This document shows, in pieces, positions 38,109 to 47,477 of a stretch of DNA of 64,000 bases; the stretch's first letter is position 1, and each line of letters begins with the position of its first letter. The position numbers and the translations under genes are program-made. The notes beneath the pieces were generated by a model, which saw only the letters and a list, made by a program, of their open reading frames with translations, was not told the origin of the DNA and searched no databases. This DNA comes from Tritrichomonas musculus (lineage: Eukaryota; Parabasalia; Tritrichomonadida; Tritrichomonadidae), in the NCBI GenBank assembly GCA_039105265.1, contig JAPFFF010000002.1, positions 1,674,001 through 1,738,000 on the forward strand. Reading direction: 5' to 3'.

Positions 38109-38411
38109 TTAGATTTTACTAAGTAGTTCTTCTATATGAGGTAGTTCAGCATTAGTTTGAACACCTACATCCCAAAGGTCTTCAGTTTGAACACCTATCT
38201 CTTTATATTCATAGGGAATAAAATGACACTCTGTCACTATAAACATTTCTTCTTCTTCTTCTTCTTGATGTTCCTTATAGTTTTTATACAAGCCCAATCG
38301 CTTTTTTTTCTTTGGGAACTTGGTAATGTTTCTTTCTTTGTCATCAAGAGGATAATGACGATGTTCATTATTATCAATTCTATCAACAATGATTTTCCCC
38401 CACTTGTTCAT
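38109..38411 (-). CDS. Small protein with two G-V-Q-T motifs
   Basis: I prefer the ATG at 38411 (MNKWGKIIVDRIDNNE), which lies behind TTTTATTTTTCGT. A longer frame would overlap the divergent HNH gene. About 100 residues: basic centre (FPKKKKRLG), a Glu run, then EIGVQTEDLWDVGVQTNAEL near the C-terminus. The doubled GVQT motif recurs in other block C proteins and resembles dynein light chain (LC8) docking sites. First gene of the block C element. Confidence 0.55.
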   Translation of the reverse strand: MNKWGKIIVDRIDNNEHRHYPLDDKERNITKFPKKKKRLGLYKNYKEHQEEEEEEMFIVTECHFIPYEYKEIGVQTEDLWDVGVQTNAELPHIEELLSKI

Positions 38412-38452
38412 ACGAAAATAAAAATGAAATGAATCATTTAAAAAGTGAGTAA

Positions 38453-38788
38453 ATGTCATTTGTGCCACTCAAAGGCTTTACTAACGACTATGAGATACTG
38501 AATAGGTACCCCTTTACTATAAGACGTAAGAGTAATCATTTTATATGCAAAGATGCAAAACATATAAAGGGGTATATACGAGTATGTCTAAATGGCAACT
38601 ACTACTTGAAACATGTACTTATAGCAAGACAGTTCATACCTAATGATGACCCACAACATAAAATAGAGGTAGACCATATCAATAGGAATAGGGCTGACTA
38701 CCATCTAAGCAACTTAAGATGGATAACCCCAACTGATAGTAACTATAACAGGGATATGCCCAAAATTATAAATGCGAGGGCAGATTAG
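38453..38788 (+). CDS. HNH endonuclease (NUMOD4-HNH type), block C
   Basis: 111 residues. MSFVPLKGFTNDYEILNRYP is the NUMOD4-like opening. HVLIARQFIPNDDP, VDHINRNRADYHLSNLRW and a following N/R segment form the HNH core. It is shorter than the 23850 copy (no C-terminal domain). It probably acts as a free-standing homing endonuclease. It is located at the left end of block C, divergent from the GVQT protein gene. Confidence 0.8.
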   Translation: MSFVPLKGFTNDYEILNRYPFTIRRKSNHFICKDAKHIKGYIRVCLNGNYYLKHVLIARQFIPNDDPQHKIEVDHINRNRADYHLSNLRWITPTDSNYNRDMPKIINARAD

Positions 38789-39029
38789 ATATTTGGTACT
38801 CTAAGAACTCAAAGGCAAAATGTTCTATTTGGTCGATAAATTCCAAATCACCATCTTTCATCATTACACCAAGAAATTCAGGTTCGAAATACTCAGCAGC
38901 TAACTCTTTTATCTTATTAATTAAAATATTACATACTCCCTCATTAGTCTCACATCTATAATCATAGAGGTAAGACACTATTTTATAGAGGATATATATA
39001 CGCTCTTTTATGGTCATGAAATTAGCCAT
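38766..39029 (-). CDS. Unknown small protein
   Basis: 87 residues, MANFMTIKERIYILYKIVSY, helical and acidic towards the C-terminus (EFIDQIEHFAFEFLEYQ). It overlaps the HNH 3' end by 23 bases and is divergent from the protease gene. No homologue in the window. Plausible because it fills the gap between two genes and starts behind a T-rich leader. Confidence 0.45.
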   Translation of the reverse strand: MANFMTIKERIYILYKIVSYLYDYRCETNEGVCNILINKIKELAAEYFEPEFLGVMMKDGDLEFIDQIEHFAFEFLEYQISNLPSHL

Positions 39030-39099
39030 TTATACAGAAATAAAAAAAAAAAATGAAATAAACAACATCTTCTTCTTCTTTCTTTTATTTGATTTTTAA

Positions 39100-40680
39100 A
39101 TGACAAGTGATGTAGGTACACAAACAAAACCTAACAATAAAATACAACTACTACAAGGTACTATTAAATTTCGACCTAAACTAGTTGATAGAGATGTTGC
39201 AAGATTAACAAGAGGTTTGGGTCAAACTATATGGAAGTTCTCTAATAATCAAATAAATCTACAAAAATTATATGAGACATATTTAAATACTAGTATAGCT
39301 TTTAAAGACGTACTTGAATTTGCTAATAGACTCAAGAGAGAGAAACCAAGAGCAAAATTTACAGGTTGTGTGTTTGCTATTAAGAAAAATCAAGATGATA
39401 AAGATGAACATGGGCATTACATAACAGTATTAAAGCCATATCAATATACTCTCCAAGAATCAGATCAAGGTATATTAACAGAGATAAAATTACATTATGA
39501 TATTATCAACATAAGGATATCTCGAATGAAGACTGAGGAGGAAAAACAAGCAGCTAGAGAACTGAGAGAGCAGATGAAAGAAAGAACATTGAAAAGTGAT
39601 AAGAAAGAATATAAAACTAGAGGTATTCAAACAGATGATATACCAGAATTGGCTCCATTACCCAGACCTCCAACTTTAAATCGAAATGATTATCATCTTA
39701 ACCTTAGGAAAATCGGTAGGAACCGACCCACAAATGTTGAGCCACCAACAAGGGATCAAAATCAAAACAGAATTCAACTTTTACTTCAAAGTAGTACAAA
39801 TTTAGACGAGGATGATAGACCTAAGAAAAAATCAAAACAACATAAGAAAAAATCAAAACGACCTCGTTCACCTTCACCTCCACCTCCTCCTCCTTCTCGT
39901 TCACCTTCACCTCCACCACCTCCACCACCTCCTCCTCCTTCATCACCACCTCCACAGTTTCCATCATCACATACCTCTCGAGGTACTAGTCCTCCTCCAA
40001 GAGAACCCCGTATGACACCACAGAAGACAGGAGAGTTTACAGTAGACCAAAGACGTCATAAAATTCATGATTGGAGGAGTTTAGTCAATGATGAAAATAT
40101 AGAAGAAGATGTTATTGATGACTACTTGAAACTTCTATATAACAAAGGAAAGAGATTGAATAAACAACCTGGTCAAAATGAAGCAGAGTTTGATAAAAAG
40201 AAAATATTGGTTGTACCTACTGCATTTTATACCCTCCTTTCTATGGCATATGAGACTAATGATATGGAAAAAATACATGAACTGATGAAAAGTCCTATCT
40301 CAGGTAAACAGTCATTTACACATTTCGATAAAGTATTTGTCCCCATTTGCTCAGATGGAGAACATTGGGTTTTATGTATCGTTCGATATCCAAAGAAAAT
40401 AATCGAATGCTATGACTCTGAGAATAAGTCAATGGCACCAGAGGTAAAGACACTTAATAAGTGGATCAATATTTCAGGAACAGGTAAGTTAAAAGCAAAA
40501 TATTATGATGTACCTAGTCAAAGGAATAACAAGGATTGTGGAGTGTTTCTAATGGAATCTTGTCGTACCTTTTTGCATGAAGGAAATGGTAAGTTTAAAC
40601 AACGCAATATACCAGATATTAGAAAGAGAATACTTCGAGAACTTCAAAACAATGAATTAGAAACAGGTGTTGTATATTAA
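39100..40680 (+). CDS. PRO: Adenain/Ulp1-like cysteine protease
   Basis: 526 residues. The C-terminal domain carries the C48/adenain tetrad: H422 in GEHWVL, D439 in ECYDSE, Q474 in DVPSQRN and C480 in KDCGVF. In Mavericks this protease matures capsid proteins. The N-terminal 400 residues are unusual. DVGTQTK lies at residues 4-10 and RGIQTDD near residue 178 (both like dynein light chain docking motifs). A basic KKKSKQHKKKSKRPR stretch is followed by a long poly-proline/serine tract (about 255-305). The extension may anchor or regulate the enzyme. Next gene 24 bases downstream on the same strand. No copy is seen in blocks A or B. Confidence 0.9.
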   Translation: MTSDVGTQTKPNNKIQLLQGTIKFRPKLVDRDVARLTRGLGQTIWKFSNNQINLQKLYETYLNTSIAFKDVLEFANRLKREKPRAKFTGCVFAIKKNQDDKDEHGHYITVLKPYQYTLQESDQGILTEIKLHYDIINIRISRMKTEEEKQAARELREQMKERTLKSDKKEYKTRGIQTDDIPELAPLPRPPTLNRNDYHLNLRKIGRNRPTNVEPPTRDQNQNRIQLLLQSSTNLDEDDRPKKKSKQHKKKSKRPRSPSPPPPPPSRSPSPPPPPPPPPPSSPPPQFPSSHTSRGTSPPPREPRMTPQKTGEFTVDQRRHKIHDWRSLVNDENIEEDVIDDYLKLLYNKGKRLNKQPGQNEAEFDKKKILVVPTAFYTLLSMAYETNDMEKIHELMKSPISGKQSFTHFDKVFVPICSDGEHWVLCIVRYPKKIIECYDSENKSMAPEVKTLNKWINISGTGKLKAKYYDVPSQRNNKDCGVFLMESCRTFLHEGNGKFKQRNIPDIRKRILRELQNNELETGVVY

Positions 40681-40704
40681 TAAAGACTTTTTATTCAACT
40701 CGAA

Positions 40705-41709
40705 ATGGAATTACCACCAAGTGTTAACACTTTATATCCTAATCGAGATAATATAGTTAATGATGGTAATACACCTCTTCCAATCGAAACAGCCTACTTC
40801 CTTGAGGATGCTCAACATGATAAAGCTAAGTTTAATAGGTATTGGTTTAATTTCCCACCAGAATGGTCAACTGCAAACAAAGGGGAATCTATTGTTGGTG
40901 TTCGTTCAGCGCATATCATTAAGAGAAGACGCAAATTAGAATTTAATGTGACTATATTTAAAGTACAAAAATCCTACTTTGTTTTACATGGAGGAAATAT
41001 AAACGACCCTATTTTAACTCAAGAACTACTTGATAAATTCTACCAGGACCAACTCAAAGTAGAATATGAAAAAGAGCCTACTTGGAAATGGATAGCAAAT
41101 TTTGATGTTATTGATTGGGTGTCAGAGGAAGGGGACTTAAGAGGGTTCTTTGATGCTGTCAACACCGCGATGAAATCTTGGATAGCTATGCATGGAGAAT
41201 ATGGACATGCATTTTCCCAAAATGATTCATTAATTGCATATCGAGATATACAAACAGATGGATATTATGATAAAGATGGTTTTCATGAAATTATATATAC
41301 CAAAAATAATGATAATATAGAGGAAGATTCAAGCCAATTTATCAATTTTTTCCAAATTGGTGATTGGAATGAGGACTTTGCAGATGTGTTTAATATAGGC
41401 ACAGGAGCTTATCAAAATAACCCTAAGAAGTATTCAACTTTAAGTAAGAGGTTGGTATTTGATAATGTATGGGACAGACATCCATGTAAAATATATTCAT
41501 CTATTGGTGAACAAGCATTACATAACTATATTGGAGATAGTGATGTTGAATATAGTCCTATTAAGTACTTCAAGTTAAACTCAATGGACCAAAGGTTTTG
41601 GATAGACTTCTATAGTGATGCACATTATAATTGTCCAACCAAACTACCTCCTAAAGATTCATTTGTTATCGAAATGCAATTCCTTCAATACGATAAGATG
41701 TTTATTTAA
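40705..41709 (+). CDS. Putative minor capsid (penton-like) protein
   Basis: 334 residues, beta-rich and tryptophan-rich (RYWFNFPPEWS, WKWIANFDVIDWV). The C-terminal part (FDNVWDRHPCKIYSSI, KYFKLNSMDQRFWIDFYS, IEMQFLQYD) is conserved in the block B fragments at 27963 and 34334. It lies between protease and integrase. The end of the chain alternates hydrophobic residues as expected for a jelly-roll strand. The penton assignment is by position and composition, not by a recognised motif. It also holds RDIQTDG, a match to the GIQTD-like motif seen in the protease. Confidence 0.6.
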   Translation: MELPPSVNTLYPNRDNIVNDGNTPLPIETAYFLEDAQHDKAKFNRYWFNFPPEWSTANKGESIVGVRSAHIIKRRRKLEFNVTIFKVQKSYFVLHGGNINDPILTQELLDKFYQDQLKVEYEKEPTWKWIANFDVIDWVSEEGDLRGFFDAVNTAMKSWIAMHGEYGHAFSQNDSLIAYRDIQTDGYYDKDGFHEIIYTKNNDNIEEDSSQFINFFQIGDWNEDFADVFNIGTGAYQNNPKKYSTLSKRLVFDNVWDRHPCKIYSSIGEQALHNYIGDSDVEYSPIKYFKLNSMDQRFWIDFYSDAHYNCPTKLPPKDSFVIEMQFLQYDKMFI

Positions 41710-41715
41710 AAATAA

Positions 41716-42870
41716 ATGAGTAAAGAAGAACCAAGCCCATATGAAAAATTATACAACAAAGCTAAATGGAAGACCTTGGACAAATACCTTAGCATGGCAA
41801 AACAAGAGAATCTAAATGAAGAAGAAGCAAAGAAATACTTTGATGAAAGAGTAGTACATGATAAGAGAGTACCTAAAGCACAATTTATACCTATTGTATC
41901 CAAACATCCACATGGTTATCAAATGGATACCTTCATTAATAATAAAGAGGCAGGTGGGTTGAATTATCTAATGTTCATTAATATCAACACCAGAAAAGCA
42001 TATGCATATCCTATGAATGGTAAAGGAGCAAGAGAAGTATTAACAGCACTTCATAAATTTGTTAATGATGTACCTCATGTATATTCGATAACAAGTGATG
42101 AGGATGCTGCATATTTATCATCAACAGTCTTAGACTTCATGAGAGAGAAGAACATAAAATATCGAACAACAACTGAGAATAACCATAATGTACTTGGCAT
42201 TATTAATAGGTTTATGAGAACCATAAGAGATGCTATTGGTGAAAATAGGTTTATTCAACCAAAGGAGATGCATGATTTGGTTAACATATATAACAACTCT
42301 CCTCATAGGTCTTTAGATAATAAAGCACCTAATGATATTACTCCAGAGGATGAAATAAAGTACATACAAAAGAATGCACGCATTAATCCATACCATTTTA
42401 ATCCAGGTGAGAAGGTCAGGTTAGTACTCGAAAAAGAACCATTTGGTAAAAGAAGAAGTAATTTGTCCAATGAGTCTTATATAGTTGACTCACAAAAAGG
42501 TAACCAGTTTGTGGTCAAGTCCAAAGATGGTTCAACTAGTTCATTCCCTGGATATAGGTTGTTAAGGACAAGAGACAAAAGGATTAAAGTAGCTGAAAGA
42601 CTAAATGAAGGTAAAGAAGGTATTATTGAAAAAATATATAACTTTGATGAAGATACTGGTAAGTATGATTTAAAATGGGAAGGAGTCGAAGGTGATGATG
42701 CCTTTGCTAGACAAACTATTAGAGATGTAAGGAGAGGTAATCCATTAGTACTTGGTACAGCAGAAAGACAATATTGGTTGGAACAAAAGAAAAATTATGA
42801 ACGACAAATTAAAGCAGGTCAAAAGGTTGAGGGCAAACCAATACCAGATAAAATTATGAAATACATTTAA
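41716..42870 (+). CDS. INT: Maverick DDE integrase, block C
   Basis: 384 residues, intact. Catalytic candidates are D71 (YQMDTF) and D128/D130 (SITSDEDAAY). For the third position, E154 (TTENNHN) is possible. The helix where the glutamate normally sits reads GIINRFMRTIRD, with Asn at 164. FNPGEKVRLVLEKEPFGKRR is the SH3-like C-terminal segment, and GIIEKIYNFDEDTGKYDLKW resembles a chromo-like fold that may steer target choice. It starts seven bases after the previous stop, with the TAAATG start context typical of this element. Confidence 0.9.
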   Translation: MSKEEPSPYEKLYNKAKWKTLDKYLSMAKQENLNEEEAKKYFDERVVHDKRVPKAQFIPIVSKHPHGYQMDTFINNKEAGGLNYLMFININTRKAYAYPMNGKGAREVLTALHKFVNDVPHVYSITSDEDAAYLSSTVLDFMREKNIKYRTTTENNHNVLGIINRFMRTIRDAIGENRFIQPKEMHDLVNIYNNSPHRSLDNKAPNDITPEDEIKYIQKNARINPYHFNPGEKVRLVLEKEPFGKRRSNLSNESYIVDSQKGNQFVVKSKDGSTSSFPGYRLLRTRDKRIKVAERLNEGKEGIIEKIYNFDEDTGKYDLKWEGVEGDDAFARQTIRDVRRGNPLVLGTAERQYWLEQKKNYERQIKAGQKVEGKPIPDKIMKYI

Positions 42871-42880
42871 AAATTTGTAA

Positions 42881-43747
42881 ATGGATGAACCCCCAAGTGC
42901 AGAACTCATAAATAAAGTAGAAACATTGATTAAAGAGACCTTACAGAAGAACATGAAAGAGATAGATGGTGCTTTGATTAAACCATTATCACCTGATTAT
43001 CCTTTTAGCACAAATGGTATATACTTTTTAATTGGTAAACCAGGTGCTGGGAAAAGTTTTTGGATATGGAGACATATTATGATAACAGAGAGGTTGTTTA
43101 AACATCCATACTACCAAAAGATAATATTTTGCTCAAGCTCTGGTAAAATGGATAAAACAGCTGAAACACTTAATAAACAGATACGATCAAGAATCGATTA
43201 TGTAAAGGAAAGAGAATTAATGAGTTATCTAAAACGACATCTTCGAAGAAAGATAAAGTATTATGCCATTGTCAAATATGTACTATCTCGAATGAAAGAG
43301 ACCAATGACGAAATGAGGAGGCTCATTGAGAAGCATCATTTAAATGAGCTCAATGATAAAATAATATATATAGCAAATAAGCTCGTCAAGTATGAAACAT
43401 CATCATATCCATATAATACATTATTGATACTAGATGATTGTGCAGGTAGTGATTTATTAAAGAATGGTAATAGTGAATTTATCAAGTTGTTAACCAAGAC
43501 AAGACACTATAATTTAACATGTATCATGGCTATCCAAACTATTCGATTTGTTCATATGAATGCGAAAAGGTTAGCAACAGATATCATATGTTATACAGGA
43601 TATAGTGAGGAAGATTTTACTAGCTTGTTGCAACAAACTAATAACTCATTAAATACTAAGCAGACAGTAGCTGAATACTTACAACATAAAGAACCACATG
43701 AAAAATTCGTAATGAATATTTCTGCTAATAAGTACTATTTCGAATAA
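42881..43747 (+). CDS. A32-like packaging ATPase, block C
   Basis: 288 residues. Walker A GKPGAGKS at about 52-59 after NGIYFLI. Walker B TLLILDDCAG at about 179-188. TKTRHYNLTCIMAIQTIRF forms the sensor/arginine segment and NAKRLATDIICYTGYSEEDF the conserved C-terminus. It drives DNA into the capsid. Ten bases separate it from the integrase, so the two are probably expressed together. Intact. Confidence 0.9.
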   Translation: MDEPPSAELINKVETLIKETLQKNMKEIDGALIKPLSPDYPFSTNGIYFLIGKPGAGKSFWIWRHIMITERLFKHPYYQKIIFCSSSGKMDKTAETLNKQIRSRIDYVKERELMSYLKRHLRRKIKYYAIVKYVLSRMKETNDEMRRLIEKHHLNELNDKIIYIANKLVKYETSSYPYNTLLILDDCAGSDLLKNGNSEFIKLLTKTRHYNLTCIMAIQTIRFVHMNAKRLATDIICYTGYSEEDFTSLLQQTNNSLNTKQTVAEYLQHKEPHEKFVMNISANKYYFE

Positions 43748-43764
43748 TTTTTTATTTTTTAAAA

Positions 43765-44220
43765 ATGGGAATTGAACGTCATTCAGTAGAAGATTATTGG
43801 AAGCCAAATTATTCCAAAAAGCAACAATTTTCTCCATGGCAAGAGATAATAAAAGGAGGAGTAGGACTAGGCGGTAAGTTATTAATGGGAGCAGCAGATA
43901 GTTTTTCGGGAGGTCTTGCAAGTAAACTATTAGATGCTTCAGCAGGTGGATTAACCAAGCATGCTGGTGTTATTGGTTCAGTTGCGAGAGGTCTTGGTGA
44001 AAGCTTCTTGAGCGATAGTACAAGAAATAAAATAGCAAATATAGCTGACACAGCATTAAAATATGTCCCAGAAGGAAAAGTGAAAACTGCCTTATCATCA
44101 ATTAATAAATCTGCAAAAGGTGATTCAGTTGGAGCACCTCTTGAAAAGCCAGCATTTTCGTCTAGATCATTACAAGAGAGTGAATTTACTACCAACAATC
44201 GGGCGAGAACCTACATCTAA
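43765..44220 (+). CDS. Glycine-rich amphipathic protein, capsid-associated candidate
   Basis: 151 residues. After a polar start (MGIERHSVEDYWKPNYSKKQ) comes a Gly/Ala/Leu-rich amphipathic stretch (about 28-90; GGKLLMGAADSFSGGLASKL), then a polar tail. IIKGGVG (28-34) fits the adenain cleavage consensus (M/I/L)XGG-X. The composition and position between ATPase and capsid genes suggest a protease-processed, membrane-active internal capsid protein like adenovirus pVI. That is inference; no sequence family is recognised. Confidence 0.6.
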   Translation: MGIERHSVEDYWKPNYSKKQQFSPWQEIIKGGVGLGGKLLMGAADSFSGGLASKLLDASAGGLTKHAGVIGSVARGLGESFLSDSTRNKIANIADTALKYVPEGKVKTALSSINKSAKGDSVGAPLEKPAFSSRSLQESEFTTNNRARTYI

Positions 44221-44267
44221 TGAAAACTCAAAAAAACTAAATTTTTGGACTTTTTTGTTTATTTTAA

Positions 44268-44819
44268 ATGTCAAAACATCTAACAGGTTCTAAGAGACTT
44301 GCAGTTATTCATAAATGGTTGAATGGAAGGGATGACCCAGATTGGGAAGTTTTACCTACAAAAACCAAAGACAAGTATATTGTAAAACAGCGAAAAACTC
44401 CAATAACTCGAGAATATCAAGAAAACTCAGAAAGTGAAAATAACGAAGAAACTCAAGAAAACTCAGACAGTGAAGAACATGAGGAACTTGAAGAAAAGCC
44501 AAGAAAGCCAATAAGTTCGAAAGCTGCACGAAAACCTCCAAAACCTCGAAAAACTCAACAAAGCCAAGTTTATGACCCTACTGTGAATGAGGAAATACTA
44601 AAACAGCTAAAATCACTAGGTGAAGAAATGAAGATAAGTCGAGAGAAGAAAGAACAGAGACGTATGATAAAGGAGGTTGTTGATAAAAGGATGAGTAAAC
44701 CAAGACAACAGTATGTTCCTGAAGAACCGCCACAACAATATGAAGAAGAACAACAACCTCAATATATACCTATGAGACCTATTGGTAGGAGAAATCGCAT
44801 CTTTGAAGATATGATGTAA
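44268..44819 (+). CDS. Conserved charged accessory protein, block C
   Basis: 183 residues: a conserved N-terminus (SKRLAVIHKWLNGRDD, VLPTKTKDKYIVKQRK), an acidic Glu/Ser/Asn-rich middle, a conserved DPTVNEEILKQLKSLGEE helix and a basic/Pro/Gln C-terminus ending RNRIFEDMM. The block B homologue (24467-25176) has about 31 extra residues in the middle from a GC-rich insertion. Directly precedes the capsid gene; a scaffold role is plausible but unproven. Confidence 0.65.
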   Translation: MSKHLTGSKRLAVIHKWLNGRDDPDWEVLPTKTKDKYIVKQRKTPITREYQENSESENNEETQENSDSEEHEELEEKPRKPISSKAARKPPKPRKTQQSQVYDPTVNEEILKQLKSLGEEMKISREKKEQRRMIKEVVDKRMSKPRQQYVPEEPPQQYEEEQQPQYIPMRPIGRRNRIFEDMM

Positions 44820-44836
44820 ATTTTTTTCCATCTAAA

Positions 44837-46519
44837 ATGCTCAACAAGGAATCCTATATGAAAACCTCAGCAGAGGTTTGTACCCAGATTGCATCTTACT
44901 TTGATGTTGTCGATAATTGCATAGCACTTAGTGATACAAATAAGGCATACTCATTAAATCCACAAACTTCATATTCACCATCACCACCAATTAAGAGTGG
45001 TTCATATACAACATGTATTATATCTCCTAATACTCATAATACTGCTGATATATATAATGGATTTATTCGAGCAGATATGAAAGTGATGATAAAAATAGAC
45101 AAGCCAATTCTAAGTGATTTAGAAAATGTCAGTGGTTATAATTTTGGTAAGGTATGGTTTGGTTTTAAGGATGCTCGAGATGCTGTTGAGAAGTATGAAA
45201 TTGTAGCTAATGGTATGACGCTTTATACCCAGAACTTTGGATGTGAAGAATCCTTTTTAACTGCATGTTGTGCAAATGAAGTTACTAAAAGAGCTGATAT
45301 ATATAGTAAAGCAAGACATAAGGATATTTGGAATGATACTCATGGAAGGAGATGTGGTTTTGTTGCAAATCTTAACAAAGATGTGACTTCTGTCACTGAA
45401 ACAATTAGATTAAAGATTGATTTGCGACGATTCCTACCTTTATCTAATATCAAGTACTTGCCAGCATTTGCAGGTAAAATCGAATTACGTCTATACTTTT
45501 CAACAGCTGGTATGGTATATTGTCCAGTTGGTTTTGAAAAGAGCTTGGTTGCTAATCCACATATAATGAAAGACTTCAATGTTGATGAAATTACCAATGA
45601 ATTTCGACCTATTGGAGAACCAATATGGATGTGGACAAGTACCGAAAAAATAGCAATGGATAAGATTAATGACCCTAAGAATCTTCCACCTGTTGGTGAA
45701 AATCATGGAGGAGCATATGAAGTCGCAGGAGCTAACAATACTAAGGCAAGAGTTGACCGAACTATTTACAGTGATTGGAGAACTTGGAGTGTTGTTGATT
45801 ATTCCATTGAAGAATGTGCGAGTATTATACCTTGTTTTGGTATTCATGAATCTGTATATACAGCACTTGTTCAAAGATATGCTAACCCACAACATCCACT
45901 TACATTCCCAACACAGATAATGTCATTTTACACTTGTACAAGACCTCTTAATAATGAACAAGATAAAGCAACTATTACTATTACACCTAATTTTGTAGAT
46001 AGTATGTTTTGCTTATTCCCACTCAAGCATACGCATAAGACATACTTCAAGAATCCTATGTTTGAAGCATTTCATATGAATTGTGGTAATTACAATAATA
46101 TTCCTGCTAAAGCATTTGGTACGAATGGTAAGTATCCAGAGTTCCTCGAATATTGCCAGAATGCAATGAACATGAATGGAGAGCAAAATGGATTTAATAA
46201 AGAGGTTATTGCAAGTTTAGCGAATGAGTATCAATATAATGAAAACACAACAGGCTATTATCCAAATGATAGGTCCTCATTCTTCATAGGTCTTCCTACT
46301 GAAACAGATGGAACATATCAACAAGGTCTTTCAAGTCTTGCACCTATTAACTTCGAATTGATATGTAGTCAAAAGGCAGATAATCCATTTAGACAGGAAG
46401 TAGATACACCTCCATTATTATGCTTATTAACAGATATATCAATTAGTATCTTAATTAGACCTAATGGTATGCCACCATCAGTACGTATTGGTCCTTATGA
46501 TTTAACAACCCCTGAATAA
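44837..46519 (+). CDS. MCP: Major capsid protein (double jelly-roll), block C
   Basis: 560 residues, intact. The first jelly-roll region includes WFGFKDARDAVEKYEIVANG and IDLRRFLPLSNIKYLPAFAG, followed by KIELRLYF. The second includes VDYSIEECASIIPCFGI, VDSMFCLFPLKHTHKTYF and a C-terminal strand ending VRIGPYDLTTPE. It has the length and strand pattern of Polinton MCPs, which build the icosahedral shell, and similarity to the block A capsid protein in the second domain. The proline linker of block A is absent. The ATG follows TTTTTCCATCTAAA. Confidence 0.85.
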   Translation: MLNKESYMKTSAEVCTQIASYFDVVDNCIALSDTNKAYSLNPQTSYSPSPPIKSGSYTTCIISPNTHNTADIYNGFIRADMKVMIKIDKPILSDLENVSGYNFGKVWFGFKDARDAVEKYEIVANGMTLYTQNFGCEESFLTACCANEVTKRADIYSKARHKDIWNDTHGRRCGFVANLNKDVTSVTETIRLKIDLRRFLPLSNIKYLPAFAGKIELRLYFSTAGMVYCPVGFEKSLVANPHIMKDFNVDEITNEFRPIGEPIWMWTSTEKIAMDKINDPKNLPPVGENHGGAYEVAGANNTKARVDRTIYSDWRTWSVVDYSIEECASIIPCFGIHESVYTALVQRYANPQHPLTFPTQIMSFYTCTRPLNNEQDKATITITPNFVDSMFCLFPLKHTHKTYFKNPMFEAFHMNCGNYNNIPAKAFGTNGKYPEFLEYCQNAMNMNGEQNGFNKEVIASLANEYQYNENTTGYYPNDRSSFFIGLPTETDGTYQQGLSSLAPINFELICSQKADNPFRQEVDTPPLLCLLTDISISILIRPNGMPPSVRIGPYDLTTPE

Positions 46520-46550
46520 ACATAAAGAAGGATATTTTATTTTTTTGTAA

Positions 46551-46985
46551 ATGTCGAATGATTATAGAAGCCCACATGCTGAGATTGTTGGAAGAGAAGG
46601 TATGATGTATAATGAAGCTACCATGAAAAATAAGGACTTAGAGTTTCAACATTTTGGTGTGTTCAGTAATACTAATACTTATTCTGTAACCTTCAACCCA
46701 TATATTAATCGACCACCTACCCAGATTATTGAACATGAGGACCCTGTTAGATTTCCAGATACTCGAGAACATATAACCAAACCTGTTCGTGAACCTCCTG
46801 TTAGTATTACAGATGGTGGTTTTTATCGACATATAGGTGAAAAAGATAGACCAGTACCTCTCTTACCAAAATATCTTAAGAAGCCTGAGAAACCACCAAT
46901 GCAAGGTAGAGCAAGAGAATATAATAAACAAGATATTCGATATGGACCTACCCAACATATCTTTACCCAAAATAACATATATTAA
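46551..46985 (+). CDS. Conserved proline-rich unknown protein, block C
   Basis: 144 residues, homologous to 19269-19697 in block B (FGVFSNTNTYSVTFNPYINRPP, PVSITDGGFY, YLKKPEKPPMQGRA). Highly polar and extended, without transmembrane segments. It directly follows the capsid gene, as expected for a minor structural or assembly protein. Absent from block A as far as I can see. Confidence 0.65.
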   Translation: MSNDYRSPHAEIVGREGMMYNEATMKNKDLEFQHFGVFSNTNTYSVTFNPYINRPPTQIIEHEDPVRFPDTREHITKPVREPPVSITDGGFYRHIGEKDRPVPLLPKYLKKPEKPPMQGRAREYNKQDIRYGPTQHIFTQNNIY

Positions 46986-47009
46986 TTTTTTATTGAATTT
47001 TTTATCCAG

Positions 47010-47456
47010 ATGAAAATGACAACAAGAAACGTCTATGACTATGTCAATGAACTTCGCGCAAAATGTGCTCCAAATACTAAACAATGTAATTTCTCGATAC
47101 TTTGTGACAAGTACCCAATGAAAACAGGAGAATGGAGTTATTTAGGCAAAGTACTCTATGTCTCAATCAAGGTAAAAGACAAGTGCCACAGATTTTATCC
47201 AGATAAGCTCAAAGAACTTGATCTTGACTCAATATTTATTAAGCCTAACTCAAGGAGAAAAATAACTGAAGATTTCGAAGAGTTCTACATAAATGGAAAC
47301 ACTACCACTCAAGAGTATCAAGGAATCAAATACTACAACTACTCCATTGCAGCTGCTCCTACAAGTCATAAACCAAAAATCGATGCTCTCAAGCAGAAAT
47401 ATCAAATTGAGTCATTTGACATGTTTATTGGAGAACAGCTAGACTTAGTACTTTAA
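47010..47456 (+). CDS. Conserved Maverick small protein, block C
   Basis: 148 residues. It shares CNFSILCDKYP, VLYVSIKVK, NSRRKI, FYINGN and YYNYSI with homologues in blocks A (interrupted) and B. Mixed alpha/beta appearance with no recognised family. Two ATGs lie within three codons (47010 and 47016); either could be used. Its retention in both Maverick families marks it as a core gene worth characterising. Confidence 0.7.
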   Translation: MKMTTRNVYDYVNELRAKCAPNTKQCNFSILCDKYPMKTGEWSYLGKVLYVSIKVKDKCHRFYPDKLKELDLDSIFIKPNSRRKITEDFEEFYINGNTTTQEYQGIKYYNYSIAAAPTSHKPKIDALKQKYQIESFDMFIGEQLDLVL

Positions 47457-47477
47457 GCCTATTTTTTCCCAACCTAA

